Assembly: GCF_000020945.1 (NCBI RefSeq)
Contig: NC_011295.1
Coordinates: 930,001-994,000, forward strand
Source of the DNA: Coprothermobacter proteolyticus DSM 5265
GTDB lineage: Bacteria > Coprothermobacterota > Coprothermobacteria > Coprothermobacterales > Coprothermobacteraceae
DNA: 64,000 bases
Direction of reading: 5' to 3'
Shown: positions 1 to 11,920 of the stretch, one piece after another
Numbering within the stretch: the first letter of the stretch is position 1
How the letters are laid out: every line of letters begins with the position of its first letter
Made by a program: the position numbers and the translations under genes
Notes under the pieces: model-generated
What the model saw: only the letters and a program-made list of their open reading frames with translations
What the model was told of the DNA's origin: nothing
Databases searched by the model: none

Positions 1-219
1 GCTAAACACGAAGATGTGCAGTTTGAACTTGACCACCTTGAAGAAGACAGCGAGGAGTACGCACTCCTGGAAGACACCCTGGACGACCTTTCCTTGGTTT
101 ATGCCGAGCTTACCGAGATCCTCGATGAAATGGATACCCTGCTTTTGGCAGTAGCTGATTTAACCCGCACAGTGGAACAGTTGCCGCCACATTATTCTGG
201 TGCTGACAGCGGCACATAA
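1..219 (+). CDS. C-terminal part of an unknown acidic protein (truncated by window edge)
   Basis: The frame is open from base 1 and ends with TAA at 217-219, so the start lies upstream of the window. The visible 72 residues are strongly acidic (many Glu and Asp) and leucine-rich, with a helical, coiled-coil-like character (for example DLSLVYAELTEILDEMDTLL), and end in a short Ser/Gly tail. I do not recognise a family. Codon use resembles the neighbouring real genes and there is no internal stop, which supports coding. Nothing more can be said without the N-terminal part. Confidence 0.6.
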   Translation, partial: AKHEDVQFELDHLEEDSEEYALLEDTLDDLSLVYAELTEILDEMDTLLLAVADLTRTVEQLPPHYSGADSGT

Positions 220-528
220 TAAAAGTAGTAACATTTCCCTTTTTGGCAAGTTAACTACTTAATAAAGCCCATTCAAAAGTACACCAGCAAACCAAATCCG
301 CAGCGTTTCGTTGCATTGGCAAACTAACACACACAAAAAAGTGCTGACCCGTGTAGTAGCTCTTTGTCTTTGTTTCAAAGGCAAATTGCCAGCCTGCTTA
401 TTACAAAAGCAAACAATGCCAGTACTTAGTAGCGTAGCCGCGTACATGTTGTGGTGCACGTTGAGCACACCATGTATAAAGGTGTGCGCCCTGCTTTCGA
501 AAAGTCCTCTTTTGTGTGCCGTCTACTA
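220..528. other. Intergenic region, no gene recognised
   Basis: This 309-base stretch lies between the end of the partial rightward gene and the end of the leftward pilC, so it is a convergent junction. Short open frames exist on both strands but none has a ribosome binding site or recognisable protein. I see no convincing hairpin plus T-tract terminator. Confidence 0.5.
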
Positions 529-1794
529 CTAACTTCCCAGCAGTGTGGGAACCATGTCGAACATGGGCAAATACAGCGACACTACAATGAAACCCACCAC
601 AACACCAACAAAAATCAGTGCGAAAGGTTCTACCGCAGCCGTTAGTGTACCCAAGTAGGCATTGAACTCGTCTTCCACCACACCGATGTAACGAGTCAAG
701 CTTTCTTCCAGCCTACCAGATTCCTCACCCAGCGCAATGCTTCTCCACAGCAAGGAATCAAAGCCGTTCACCTTGAAAGCTTCATGCAGTGGCATACCAG
801 CAATGACCATGTCGCGAGCACTTTTTATCTTGTCCTTGTAAATTTGATGGCTCATCACGCCCATGGTCAGATTCAGCACATCGACCACGGGCAAACCATT
901 TACATAGGCACTGCGCAGCGTCTTAGAAAGCCTGAGGTACTCAGGCGTTATGGCAACCTTGTTCACAACAGGTATGGTAAACTTTATGTGCTCATAAACA
1001 CGTTTAACGGGAGTCACATTGGTGACTAAGAACCGAATAAGAGCAAGACCACCAATGATGCCCACAATGAGCCAAATCCAGTAGTTCTTTATAAAATCGG
1101 CAATGCCCATGACAATGCGTGTGGGAGCAGGCAGTTGAGCACCCATCATGTCGTAAAGCCCGCCCAAGGTGGGCAGAACAAACAGCATGTAAACAATGAT
1201 GGCACCCACAGCCGCAACTGATATTATGATTGGATAAAGAACCGCATTCGTAATCTTTGAGCGCAGCCCCAACATAGTTTTGTAAAAGTCAGACAAGTCC
1301 TTCAGTGCCAGCGGCAGCGTACCGCTGGTTTCTCCGCTTCTTACCAGGTTTACAAAAAGCGGTGAAAAGGCGCCTGTAAGCTGCATGGCACCAGACACAG
1401 AAACTCCACGGTTTATGTAGAAGATCAAATGATCTATTACTTTCGACACTTTTTTGTTTGCCGAGCGCTCTTTAACAACGGTGAGTGCTTCCACCATGTT
1501 GAAACCGCTTTCAATGAAGTTAGCCAGATTGAAAGCAAAGAAGTACATATCGCGCTCAGACATTTTAGGGCATCTGCCAGGAGGCGATTCCGTTACCTCC
1601 AGCACCAAGCCTTTCTTACTTGCTTTCTCTTTGGCTTCTTCCAAAGTGGCTGCCATAACAGACCCTTGCACGCTGCGATCACCTTTTATGATGATGTACC
1701 TGTAACTTCTCTGCCGTTGTTGTTGCTTTGCTGCAGCTGCAGTAGTGGAAGAAGAAGCTTTCGCTCTCTTTTTGTTACTGGATTCCTCCGCCAA
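529..1794 (-). CDS. pilC: Type IV pilus inner-membrane platform protein PilC (GspF family)
   Basis: This 421-residue protein has the two tandem T2SF domains of PilC/GspF (roughly residues 75-200 and 280-405). The first begins with ARDMYFFAF-like sequence (RDMYFFAFNLANFIESG) and the second carries LRLSKTLRSAYVNGLPV. Three hydrophobic segments (about 185-210, 235-255 and the C-terminus) fit the polytopic family. PilC is the membrane platform on which the PilB motor acts to assemble pilin. The N-terminal 30 residues are low-complexity (Ser/Thr/Ala/Gln). It is last in the pilin-pilB-pilC operon and overlaps the end of pilB by 20 bases, implying translational coupling. No pilus retraction ATPase or prepilin peptidase is present in the window. 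Confidence 0.9.
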   Translation of the reverse strand: MAEESSNKKRAKASSSTTAAAAKQQQRQRSYRYIIIKGDRSVQGSVMAATLEEAKEKASKKGLVLEVTESPPGRCPKMSERDMYFFAFNLANFIESGFNMVEALTVVKERSANKKVSKVIDHLIFYINRGVSVSGAMQLTGAFSPLFVNLVRSGETSGTLPLALKDLSDFYKTMLGLRSKITNAVLYPIIISVAAVGAIIVYMLFVLPTLGGLYDMMGAQLPAPTRIVMGIADFIKNYWIWLIVGIIGGLALIRFLVTNVTPVKRVYEHIKFTIPVVNKVAITPEYLRLSKTLRSAYVNGLPVVDVLNLTMGVMSHQIYKDKIKSARDMVIAGMPLHEAFKVNGFDSLLWRSIALGEESGRLEESLTRYIGVVEDEFNAYLGTLTAAVEPFALIFVGVVVGFIVVSLYLPMFDMVPTLLGS

Positions 1795-3385
1795 CGACCC
1801 TCACCACCTCTTCCCAGGTTGTGATACCCTGGTCCACTCGAATCTTTGCGATTTCCTCCATGGTCATGAACCCCTTTCTTCTGGCTGCGTTGGTAAGGTC
1901 CACAATGTCAGCCCTTGAGGAAATCATCTTTCTTAATTCGTCGTCCATGGGCAGTATTTCAAAAATGCCCAGACGACCTCTGTAAGTTTCGCTCACAGCA
2001 TCCCACACTCGAACCAACCTTTGCGCCATGACACAGTTCAAAGCAGAAGCAACCAACATGGGGTCAGCACCCATGCTCATGAACCTTGCCACGGCTGCTA
2101 AAGCGTTGTTGGCATGCAGTGTGGACAGCACCAAGTGCCCGGAAAGAGCGGCGTCAATGGCAGTTTTCATGGTTTCTTCGTCTCTGATTTCACCCACTAA
2201 AATGACATCTGGGTCCTGCCTCAAGGCAGACCTTAGCGTACCCGAGAAGGTGATCTCCGCCTTCGGGTTTATTTGAATCTGGGTAATGCCTTCAAAATCG
2301 TATTCCACGGGGTCTTCAATGGTGATAATGTTCTTATCGCGGGTTTCGTAAATTTCTTTGAGCAGAGCATAAAGAGTGGTGGTCTTACCACTGCCTGTGG
2401 GACCCGTGGTGACCACAATGCCGTATGGCTTCCTGATCATTTCACGTATGGCTTGAACCTGCTCAGGCAACATACCCAGTGAATCCAAGCCCGTCCTCAG
2501 GCTGCGCCTGTAAAGAAGCCGCAAGAACATGTTTTCACCGTAAATACTGCCCACAGTGGCAACACGTATGCTGTATGACTGGTTTTCCACCACCAAGTCA
2601 AACTGACCGTCCTGTGGACGGCGCTTCTCCGCAATGTCCATGTCTGATAGCACTTTAACCCTGGTAATAGCTTCTTCGGCCAACGACTTAGGTATTTGCA
2701 CCATTTCCTGCACCATGCCGTCAATACGGTACTTAATTATGCAGCTTGTGGGTGCACTTAAAAAGTGAATGTCCGTGGCTCCGCGATGCGCCGCATCAAA
2801 GAACAAAATATTCAATGCGGTCTCAGCAGATGCCTCGGTTGCCAAAAGATCCAAGGAGGTCACCTTTACTTCTCTGATGACCACCTGTTCTTCCTTGGCT
2901 TTTGTCAAGGTCTCCAAGTTGAAAAAGTTTGCCACTACCACGTCCGAGAAATCCTGCTCAGTGGTCACTGCGTAATCCACTTCTGCCTTGAAGTAGTCGC
3001 GCAGCCGCTTTAAGGTGTTCTTGTCAATGGGCGGAACCAGTACCGCCTGAATACCCTTTTCGGTTTTGCCAATGGGGATCAGGCGGTACGTCCGCATAAG
3101 TCCCATGAGCTGGTCAGTGGGTTTATTGAAAAACGTAGACAGTTTAGCTGCACTGTTCAAACCGCCATTCTCAAGAGCTTGCAGAATTGCCGATGCGTCC
3201 ATGTAAGGCTTGCCTTCCTGCTCGGACAGTACCTCACCCAACTGCTCGCGTTTAAGTATGCCTTCACGGATCAGGTACTGCCCCAGCTTCATGTTCTGCC
3301 TTTTTGATTCCAGCACCAGCTGTTCCACACGCTCGGGGCTTAAAAACCCCTTCTGAACTAAAAGATCACCCAACTGATCAGCCAT
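1775..3385 (-). CDS. pilB: Type IV pilus assembly ATPase PilB (GspE family)
   Basis: The 536-residue protein is a secretion ATPase that powers pilin polymerisation. Residues 1-150 hold MshEN/T2SSE N-terminal helices. The motor domain has Walker A GPTGSGKTTT at about 328-337, an Asp box ending IEDPVEY near 357, Walker B DPDVILVGEIRDEE at about 391-404, and the His box LSTLHANN at about 420-427. The tetracysteine zinc module that normally follows 'AQRLVR' is absent: only about a dozen residues (VWDAVSETYRGR) separate it from LGIFEIL. The start is preceded by an AAGGGTGAAG-like site. It lies 40 bases downstream of the pilin gene in the same operon. Confidence 0.92.
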   Translation of the reverse strand: MADQLGDLLVQKGFLSPERVEQLVLESKRQNMKLGQYLIREGILKREQLGEVLSEQEGKPYMDASAILQALENGGLNSAAKLSTFFNKPTDQLMGLMRTYRLIPIGKTEKGIQAVLVPPIDKNTLKRLRDYFKAEVDYAVTTEQDFSDVVVANFFNLETLTKAKEEQVVIREVKVTSLDLLATEASAETALNILFFDAAHRGATDIHFLSAPTSCIIKYRIDGMVQEMVQIPKSLAEEAITRVKVLSDMDIAEKRRPQDGQFDLVVENQSYSIRVATVGSIYGENMFLRLLYRRSLRTGLDSLGMLPEQVQAIREMIRKPYGIVVTTGPTGSGKTTTLYALLKEIYETRDKNIITIEDPVEYDFEGITQIQINPKAEITFSGTLRSALRQDPDVILVGEIRDEETMKTAIDAALSGHLVLSTLHANNALAAVARFMSMGADPMLVASALNCVMAQRLVRVWDAVSETYRGRLGIFEILPMDDELRKMISSRADIVDLTNAARRKGFMTMEEIAKIRVDQGITTWEEVVRVVGGGIQ

Positions 3386-3425
3386 AACTTCACCCTTTCA
3401 ATGCTTACACTGTCAATGCCTTAGG

Positions 3426-3827
3426 TTATTGGATGCCGCAGTCGGGGTTCGTTGACGCTGTGTAGCTCGTACCATCATAGGTATACTGGAACTGACCAGG
3501 AGCGCCTGGAACAGCTTCCTGCGCCTGAAGTATCTCCCCATCCGTATATGGGTTCTTCGGCGGTTGGCTGAAATACGTAGCAGATTTGATTATATCTGTG
3601 TTGAGATCTTCGGCACTCGCTGGATACGCTGTCGTTGCATTGTCAATTCTCCATGTCTCAATGGCGCTCATCACGTTTCTCACGTTGGCGCAGAATGTTG
3701 TCTTCTTGGATTCTTCTACTGACCTTAAATACCTTGGCACAGCTAAACCGATTAAAATACCTAAAATGAGCAGGACAATTAAGAGCTCTACTAGGGTGAA
3801 ACCCCTCATTTTTCTCTCTTTCCTCAC
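3426..3827 (-). CDS. pilA: Type IV prepilin (PilA-like major pilin candidate)
   Basis: The 133-residue protein has a classic class III signal: a short basic leader MRKERKMRG, then FTLVELLIVLLILGILIGLAV, with Gly9 at -1, Phe10 as the new N-terminus and Glu14 at +5. The rest is a small soluble head with Cys near residue 40 and a penultimate-region Cys (NPDCGIQ) that could form the usual C-terminal disulphide loop. I chose the GTG start at 3827 because AAGGAGGTG sits 7-8 bases upstream; the later ATG at codon 7 has no such site. It is first in the operon with pilB and pilC, behind a strong promoter and a leader hairpin, as expected for an abundant structural protein. Confidence 0.9.
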   Translation of the reverse strand: MRKERKMRGFTLVELLIVLLILGILIGLAVPRYLRSVEESKKTTFCANVRNVMSAIETWRIDNATTAYPASAEDLNTDIIKSATYFSQPPKNPYTDGEILQAQEAVPGAPGQFQYTYDGTSYTASTNPDCGIQ

Positions 3828-3847
3828 TGTGAAGCACCTCCTTCTGT

Positions 3848-3879
3848 TTTATGCCACAGGGAGCATCCCGCGGCATAAA
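3848..3879 (-). promoter_or_regulatory. 5'-terminal stem-loop of the pilin mRNA
   Basis: The arms TTTATGCC (3848-3855) and GGCATAAA (3872-3879) are exact complements, and inside them GGGA (3859-3862) pairs with TCCC (3866-3869). The predicted transcription start from the promoter at 3883-3911 falls at about 3876, so the RNA would begin almost exactly with this hairpin. The hairpin ends about a dozen bases before the AAGGAGGTG site. 5'-terminal stems are known to protect bacterial mRNAs from decay; a role here is inference. Confidence 0.6.
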
Positions 3880-3882
3880 TAT

Positions 3883-3911
3883 ATGGTAAGCCCCACTTGT
3901 TACTTTGTCAA
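3883..3911 (-). promoter_or_regulatory. Promoter of the pilin-pilB-pilC operon
   Basis: On the minus strand TTGACA (3906-3911) is followed after 17 bases by TACCAT (3883-3888). The -35 matches the sigma-70 consensus perfectly; the -10 is a weaker TAnnnT match. Spacing to the pilin start gives a leader of about 50 bases holding the stem-loop and ribosome binding site. Confidence 0.6.
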
Positions 3912-4134
3912 TAGTTTTGAATAACTATTGTGATCTATTTCCACACTTGTAAAGTCAATAGAGCCTGCACGCACAAGACATGAAGGGCATTTTTATGCTT
4001 TCTTAAGGCATTATTAACATACTGCAATATTGTTTGCCATGGCATCACAAAGGCACTGCCATTTGTCTATTCAACTAACAATGCACAGTTTACCATTTTT
4101 CACCAAGGGCATTTATGGCCAACGACTGAGCACC
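3912..4134. other. Intergenic region between pil operon and tRNA-Leu
   Basis: This divergent region separates the leftward pil promoter from the rightward tRNA-Leu promoter. I find no open frame with a ribosome binding site and no obvious repeat or binding palindrome. Confidence 0.4.
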
Positions 4135-4164
4135 TTCACAACCCCCAGCGTCATCTGGTATAAT
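4135..4164 (+). promoter_or_regulatory. Promoter of tRNA-Leu
   Basis: TTCACA (4135-4140) is followed after 18 bases by TATAAT (4159-4164), which is extended upstream by TG (TGGTATAAT). The -10 ends ten bases before the tRNA 5' end, so the primary transcript would carry only a two- to three-base leader. Confidence 0.75.
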
Positions 4165-4173
4165 AAGAACCGT

Positions 4174-4262
4174 GCCGAGGTGGCGGAATAGGCAGACGCA
4201 GTGGACTCAAAATCCACCGGGCTTCACCACCCATGCGGGTTCGACTCCCGCCCTCGGCACCA
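4174..4262 (+). tRNA. tRNA-Leu (anticodon CAA)
   Basis: The acceptor stem GCCGAGG pairs with CCTCGGC, the anticodon stem GTGGA/TCCAC encloses the loop CTCAAAA (anticodon CAA), and the T arm contains GGTTCGACTCC. A long variable arm typical of leucine tRNAs separates them. The CCA end is encoded at 4260-4262. The length is 89 bases. Confidence 0.95.
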
Positions 4263-4327
4263 TTTTTTAAATTGCGTCAAAGAACCCACAAACCCTTAAA
4301 AATACCCGAGACAAAAAACCAATTTTC

Positions 4328-4357
4328 TTGACAAAAATGATTACTGCCGAGTAAAAT
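4328..4357 (+). promoter_or_regulatory. Promoter of the TM2-domain gene cluster
   Basis: TTGACA (4328-4333) is followed after 18 bases by TAAAAT (4352-4357). It gives a leader of about 125 bases before the GTG start of the first TM2 gene, a leader that contains the inverted repeat at 4372-4444. Confidence 0.6.
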
Positions 4358-4371
4358 AAAGCCAGCAAGCG

Positions 4372-4444
4372 GTTGGTTTGCCTTGTATACATATCACATA
4401 TATAAAAAACGCTGTGCAGGGGCAAAACGGGCAAGCAAACCAAC
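4372..4444 (+). repeat. Inverted repeat in the leader of the first TM2 gene
   Basis: GTTGGTTTGC (4372-4381) is exactly complementary to GCAAACCAAC (4435-4444), with 53 bases between. The arms lie near the predicted 5' end of the transcript and about 45 bases before the start codon. They could close a large leader RNA domain or be a pair of protein sites; function is unknown. Confidence 0.4.
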
Positions 4445-4489
4445 TTTGTTACTCGTTATGCATGTGTTTGGGAAAGGGGGAAATGTAAA

Positions 4490-4933
4490 GTGTCCGTGGA
4501 AAAAAAGCAGCAGTTAACAGAAAAACAATTAACCATTTTAGAAAGTGAGATGCAGAAACGCAGAAAAAACTTAGTGTTATCTTATGTGCTCCTCATCTTT
4601 CTTGGCGTTTTGGGTGTTCACAAGTTTTACCTTGGTAAAAACAGCCAAGGTGTGAAGTACCTCGTGTTATTCATTGCAGCATGGATCTTGGGAGCTGGAA
4701 GCATCATTTTTGGTGGCATAGGCACCTTAGTGGGCGGTGAAGGTGGCGGTTTGGCAGCTTTTGGCATAAGTGCCCTGTTTGGCGTTCTCTTTATGGTGGT
4801 GCTTTGGTGTTTCTTGCTTTATGACCTATTCACACTGCCCTCTCAAGTGGACAGAATTAACGAAGACATTGAAGACGAAATCATAGCCCAGCTAATGAAT
4901 GTAAGTTCATCCATGGAGTCGCGCCAACAATAA
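4490..4933 (+). CDS. TM2-domain membrane protein, paralogue 1
   Basis: The 147-residue protein carries a TM2 domain: a first membrane helix ending in FLGVLGVHKFYLGK (about residues 38-51) and a second helix (about 100-118) ending in YDLFTLP, with an inserted glycine-rich hydrophobic stretch between. It shares with the next two genes an N-terminal motif LTEKQ-(x)3-L-(x)2-EM and a C-terminal acidic helix (QVDRINEDIEDEIIAQL). TM2 proteins are small bacterial membrane proteins of uncertain role. I take the GTG start because GGGGGAAA precedes it. It heads a tandem set behind its own promoter. Confidence 0.8.
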   Translation: MSVEKKQQLTEKQLTILESEMQKRRKNLVLSYVLLIFLGVLGVHKFYLGKNSQGVKYLVLFIAAWILGAGSIIFGGIGTLVGGEGGGLAAFGISALFGVLFMVVLWCFLLYDLFTLPSQVDRINEDIEDEIIAQLMNVSSSMESRQQ

Positions 4934-5006
4934 GTAATGAATAATGAGTAGTAGTGAATAACAGTTAACACGGTTTGCTAGTAAAAAAAGAATGGGGGCA
5001 TGCACC

Positions 5007-5408
5007 GTGCACATGAACAAGAAGAACCAACTAACAGAAAAACAGTCTGCCATACTACAAAGCGAGATGAAGAAGCATCAAAAAAGTGTTGGCTTAGCAT
5101 ATGTCCTTTGCATTTTTTTGGGGATTTTTGGCATTCACAAGTTTTACCTAAGAAACGTTAGGCAAGGCATTGTTTACCTCATACTGGGTTTGGTCAGTAT
5201 TCCTTCGCTAATCGTGGGTGAGTTCACCGGGCTGATCTCCTTTGGCGCCTCTGGCAACCTGCTTTTCAGATTTGGTCTTGCATGCCTTGCCATTTTGGTC
5301 ATATTGCTCATTATTGACCTGTTCACCATACCCCGTCAAGTTCGGCAAGCAAACATGGCAGCAGAAGACAAAATTATTGACCAGCTGCTGAGCTCCTACG
5401 GAAAATAA
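5007..5408 (+). CDS. TM2-domain membrane protein, paralogue 2
   Basis: About 133 residues with the same architecture as its neighbours: LTEKQSAILQSEM near the N-terminus, a first helix ending FLGIFGIHKFYL, a hydrophobic hairpin, a last helix ending DLFTIP, and a C-terminal helix (QVRQANMAAEDKIIDQLL). The start is uncertain: ATG 4992, GTG 5007 or ATG 5013 are in frame. I prefer 5007 because GGGGG at 4994-4998 is correctly spaced from it and because the resulting N-terminus matches the paralogues. It follows paralogue 1 after about 70 bases and is probably cotranscribed. Confidence 0.75.
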   Translation: MHMNKKNQLTEKQSAILQSEMKKHQKSVGLAYVLCIFLGIFGIHKFYLRNVRQGIVYLILGLVSIPSLIVGEFTGLISFGASGNLLFRFGLACLAILVILLIIDLFTIPRQVRQANMAAEDKIIDQLLSSYGK

Positions 5409-5776
5409 GTCTGTTTAGCAAAAAAGCATGTGCATGTGTAAGCTGACGGTAGAAACGCAAGAAAAAACATTGGCATATTGGCACGTTGGCATAAGCGCTT
5501 TTCCTCTGGGGAATCTTTTCTTGAGCTAAGGTGAGCTGCCTTGCTTAGAACGTGGTCAGTAGTGAGCTACTTAATAAGGCTGTGCAGCAAAAAAGGACAA
5601 AGCTTAGCTGTTAGCAGCCTTACTATGTTTTTGTAGGGCGGTTGCATGCATGTGTCTTGGCTGTGCCCTTTACACATATACATGTACGTATGCAGCTTTT
5701 TTTTGGGACGTAGACGTGTATGTATGTGCGTGCGTGATTTAGCTAGCAGGGACAAAGAAAGGAAAAAGGAGGTGCT
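5409..5776. other. Long intergenic gap between TM2 paralogues 2 and 3
   Basis: I see no gene in these 368 bases. The region holds a triple TTGGCA repeat (5470-5493) and several alternating purine-pyrimidine runs (around 5644-5656, 5671-5693 and 5709-5735, for example ACATATACATGTACGTATGC). The third TM2 gene may have its own promoter here but I could not place one securely. Confidence 0.4.
5470..5493 (+). repeat. Three tandem TTGGCAYR octamers
   Basis: TTGGCATA (5470-5477), TTGGCACG (5478-5485) and TTGGCATA (5486-5493) lie in perfect 8-base phase. They sit between TM2 paralogues 2 and 3. An array of short direct repeats can be a protein binding site, but no regulator is suggested by the sequence. 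Confidence 0.45.
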
Positions 5777-6265
5777 TTGAGCATGGAATTAAGTCAGAAG
5801 GAGAGGCTCACAGAAAAGCAGATTGCCATTCTGCAAACGGAACTTATGAAATCACAGCGGCAGGTTGGTTTTGCCTATGTTCTAACCCTGATTGGTGGCT
5901 TTTTTGGTTTGCATAAGTTCTACTTGGAAAAAACAGGACAAGCAGTGCTGTACCTATTTTTAGGACTTGTTGTCATTCTATCCGGTGTGATAATGCTGTC
6001 AGTTGGTGGTTTGATCGGCTTTTTCATGGGAACCAGTCGAGCCGCAGAAGCAATGGGCTTTAGTTCCGTTTTGAGTTTTATTTGCCTCATTATTCTAATC
6101 TGCCTCATCATTTACGACCTGTTCACACTGCCAGAACAGGTTAAGCAGTTTAACGATGACCTGGAAGAGAAAATTGTTATGGCTTTGCTCAGCACAAAAC
6201 CCGACCAGAACACACCTGCTGCTGATGATGATGGTAATCAAGGCATGGGACAATCAAAGGAGTAA
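5777..6265 (+). CDS. TM2-domain membrane protein, paralogue 3
   Basis: The 162-residue protein repeats the pattern: RLTEKQIAILQTELMKSQ, a first helix ending GGFFGLHKFYLEK, a longer hydrophobic central part, a last helix ending IYDLFTLP, then an acidic helix (QVKQFNDDLEEKIVMALL) and a polar Asp/Gln-rich tail. I use the TTG start at 5777 because AGGAGG lies about six bases upstream; ATG 5783 is the alternative. It converges on the 5S rRNA gene, with about 40 bases between. The function is unknown. Confidence 0.78.
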   Translation: MSMELSQKERLTEKQIAILQTELMKSQRQVGFAYVLTLIGGFFGLHKFYLEKTGQAVLYLFLGLVVILSGVIMLSVGGLIGFFMGTSRAAEAMGFSSVLSFICLIILICLIIYDLFTLPEQVKQFNDDLEEKIVMALLSTKPDQNTPAADDDGNQGMGQSKE

Positions 6266-6303
6266 GTAAGGTAAAAACGCGCAGTTACCACAAAATAAAA
6301 AGG

Positions 6304-6427
6304 GGGACTTAGCACCAACCTACTCTCCCGGCAGCTCCCGCACACCAGTACCATCGGCTTCCCTGAGCTTAGCTTCCGGGTTCGGAATGGATCCGGGCGT
6401 TTCCCCAGGGCGTGGGCACTAAGTCCC
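6304..6427 (-). rRNA. rrf: 5S ribosomal RNA
   Basis: Read on the minus strand the sequence has the standard 5S core CCGAACCCGGAAGCTAAG and the terminal helix formed by GGGACTTAGTGCC and GGTGCTAAGTCCC. It is last in the rRNA operon. The 3' helix is followed by a T-rich run on the transcript (6290-6303), which may end transcription. The exact ends are approximate. Confidence 0.9.
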
Positions 6428-6565
6428 TTTTTACACACTAAACAACTGTTGGAGAAGGTTTTTAAAGGCTTTCTACTTAAGCACAATCATGTGTTGCCAT
6501 GTAAGCGCTTTTCTTCTACCCATCGCTTATTACTACAAACGCTTTTTTGGTATTCAAGGCCTTCT

Positions 6566-6572
6566 TAAGTGA

Positions 6573-6578
<6 letters not shown>
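6566..6578 (-). other. 3' arm of the 23S rRNA processing stem
   Basis: TAAGTGAAGCAAG at 6566-6578 is a perfect 13-base complement of CTTGCTTCACTTA at 9587-9599. The two arms flank the 23S gene and would form the helix that RNase III-type enzymes cut to release the pre-23S rRNA. Confidence 0.7.
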
Positions 6579-9594
<3,016 letters not shown>

Positions 9595-9727
9595 ACTTAC
9601 TATTTCCTTCTACCTCTTACGCGCTTGTCTTTTTTACAATGGGCTTCCAATTGCTCTCACACGGCTTACTCTTGTGCCTTTGTATTTGTATGCCTTCTCT
9701 ACCTTCTCCCCAGTTGTTTAGCGTGCA

Positions 9728-9802
9728 TGGTGGAGATGAGCGGATTCGAACCGCTGACCCCCTGCTTGCAAAGCAGGTGCTCTCCCGCTGAGCTACATCC
9801 CC
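9728..9802 (-). tRNA. tRNA-Ala (anticodon TGC)
   Basis: On the minus strand GGGGATG pairs with CATCTCC, the anticodon stem CCTGC/GCAGG holds the loop TTTGCAA (anticodon TGC), and the T arm has GGTTCGAATCC. CCA is encoded. It lies in the 16S-23S spacer of the rRNA operon, the usual place. Confidence 0.96.
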
Positions 9803-9912
9803 ACACATTCACAAACAAACACAGCGCAAGCACTTCACAAAAATGCATTTGGCTTGCCCATGTTCGCTTGTCCGCTTGCTTGCTTTTCACCTACTCGGCT
9901 GAGGAACAAAAA

Positions 9913-9989
9913 TGGTGGGCCCTCGAGGAGTCGAACCTCGGACCTTGCCCTTATCAGGGGCACGCTCTAACCTACTGAGCTAAGGGCCC
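9913..9989 (-). tRNA. tRNA-Ile (anticodon GAT)
   Basis: On the minus strand the acceptor GGGCCCT pairs with AGGGCCC, the anticodon loop is CTGATAA (anticodon GAT) in the stem TGCCC/GGGCA, and the T arm has GGTTCGACTCC. CCA is encoded. It precedes tRNA-Ala in the 16S-23S spacer. Confidence 0.96.
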
Positions 9990-10046
9990 ATCCATCAAAC
10001 CGGGATCAGGAAGAAAGAAGAAGAAAAAGGAGTTTCTTTGTTTCAA

Positions 10047-11592
<1,546 letters not shown>

Positions 11593-11806
11593 ATATATAT
11601 GTGTATCTACTTCATATACTTTTCCCTTTAGGTCTAATCCCTACTCTATTTGATTCACTGTATCCTTATGGATACGCTTTGTCGTTTCCGACCGCTTCTT
11701 CCTCTTCTTCCTGTCCCCGGTTTTTCACCTTTCGGTGTTCTGCTCCATAGCGCATCGCTCCCGCGCTGCGCCTCACCGTGCCTATCTCGTTAGGCAGGCA
11801 TTGTTA
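11593..11806 (-). other. rRNA operon leader with 16S processing arm
   Basis: The leader transcript contains, at about 11690-11719, a purine-rich run (GGACAGGAAGAAGAGGAAG on the minus strand) that is largely complementary to the pyrimidine-rich RNA just beyond the 16S 3' end (10000-10030). These would form the long 16S processing stem. A small hairpin, CACCGAAAGGTG, lies near 11730. I could not identify a clear antitermination boxA. Short open frames here are not genes. Confidence 0.55.
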
Positions 11807-11835
11807 AGTATACGGCATCAGAGAAAGTTTGTCAA
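11807..11835 (-). promoter_or_regulatory. rRNA operon promoter
   Basis: On the minus strand TTGACA (11830-11835) is followed after exactly 17 bases by TATACT (11807-11812). This near-consensus sigma-70 promoter lies about 215 bases upstream of the 16S gene and is the only strong one in the interval. Confidence 0.85.
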
Positions 11836-11920
11836 GAGACCACACCTGCATAAAGCCTATTTGAGTGCTTAGCGTCATTTAACCTTGTAGAAAACTAATA
11901 CGGCAAGTTATGGGTGTAAA

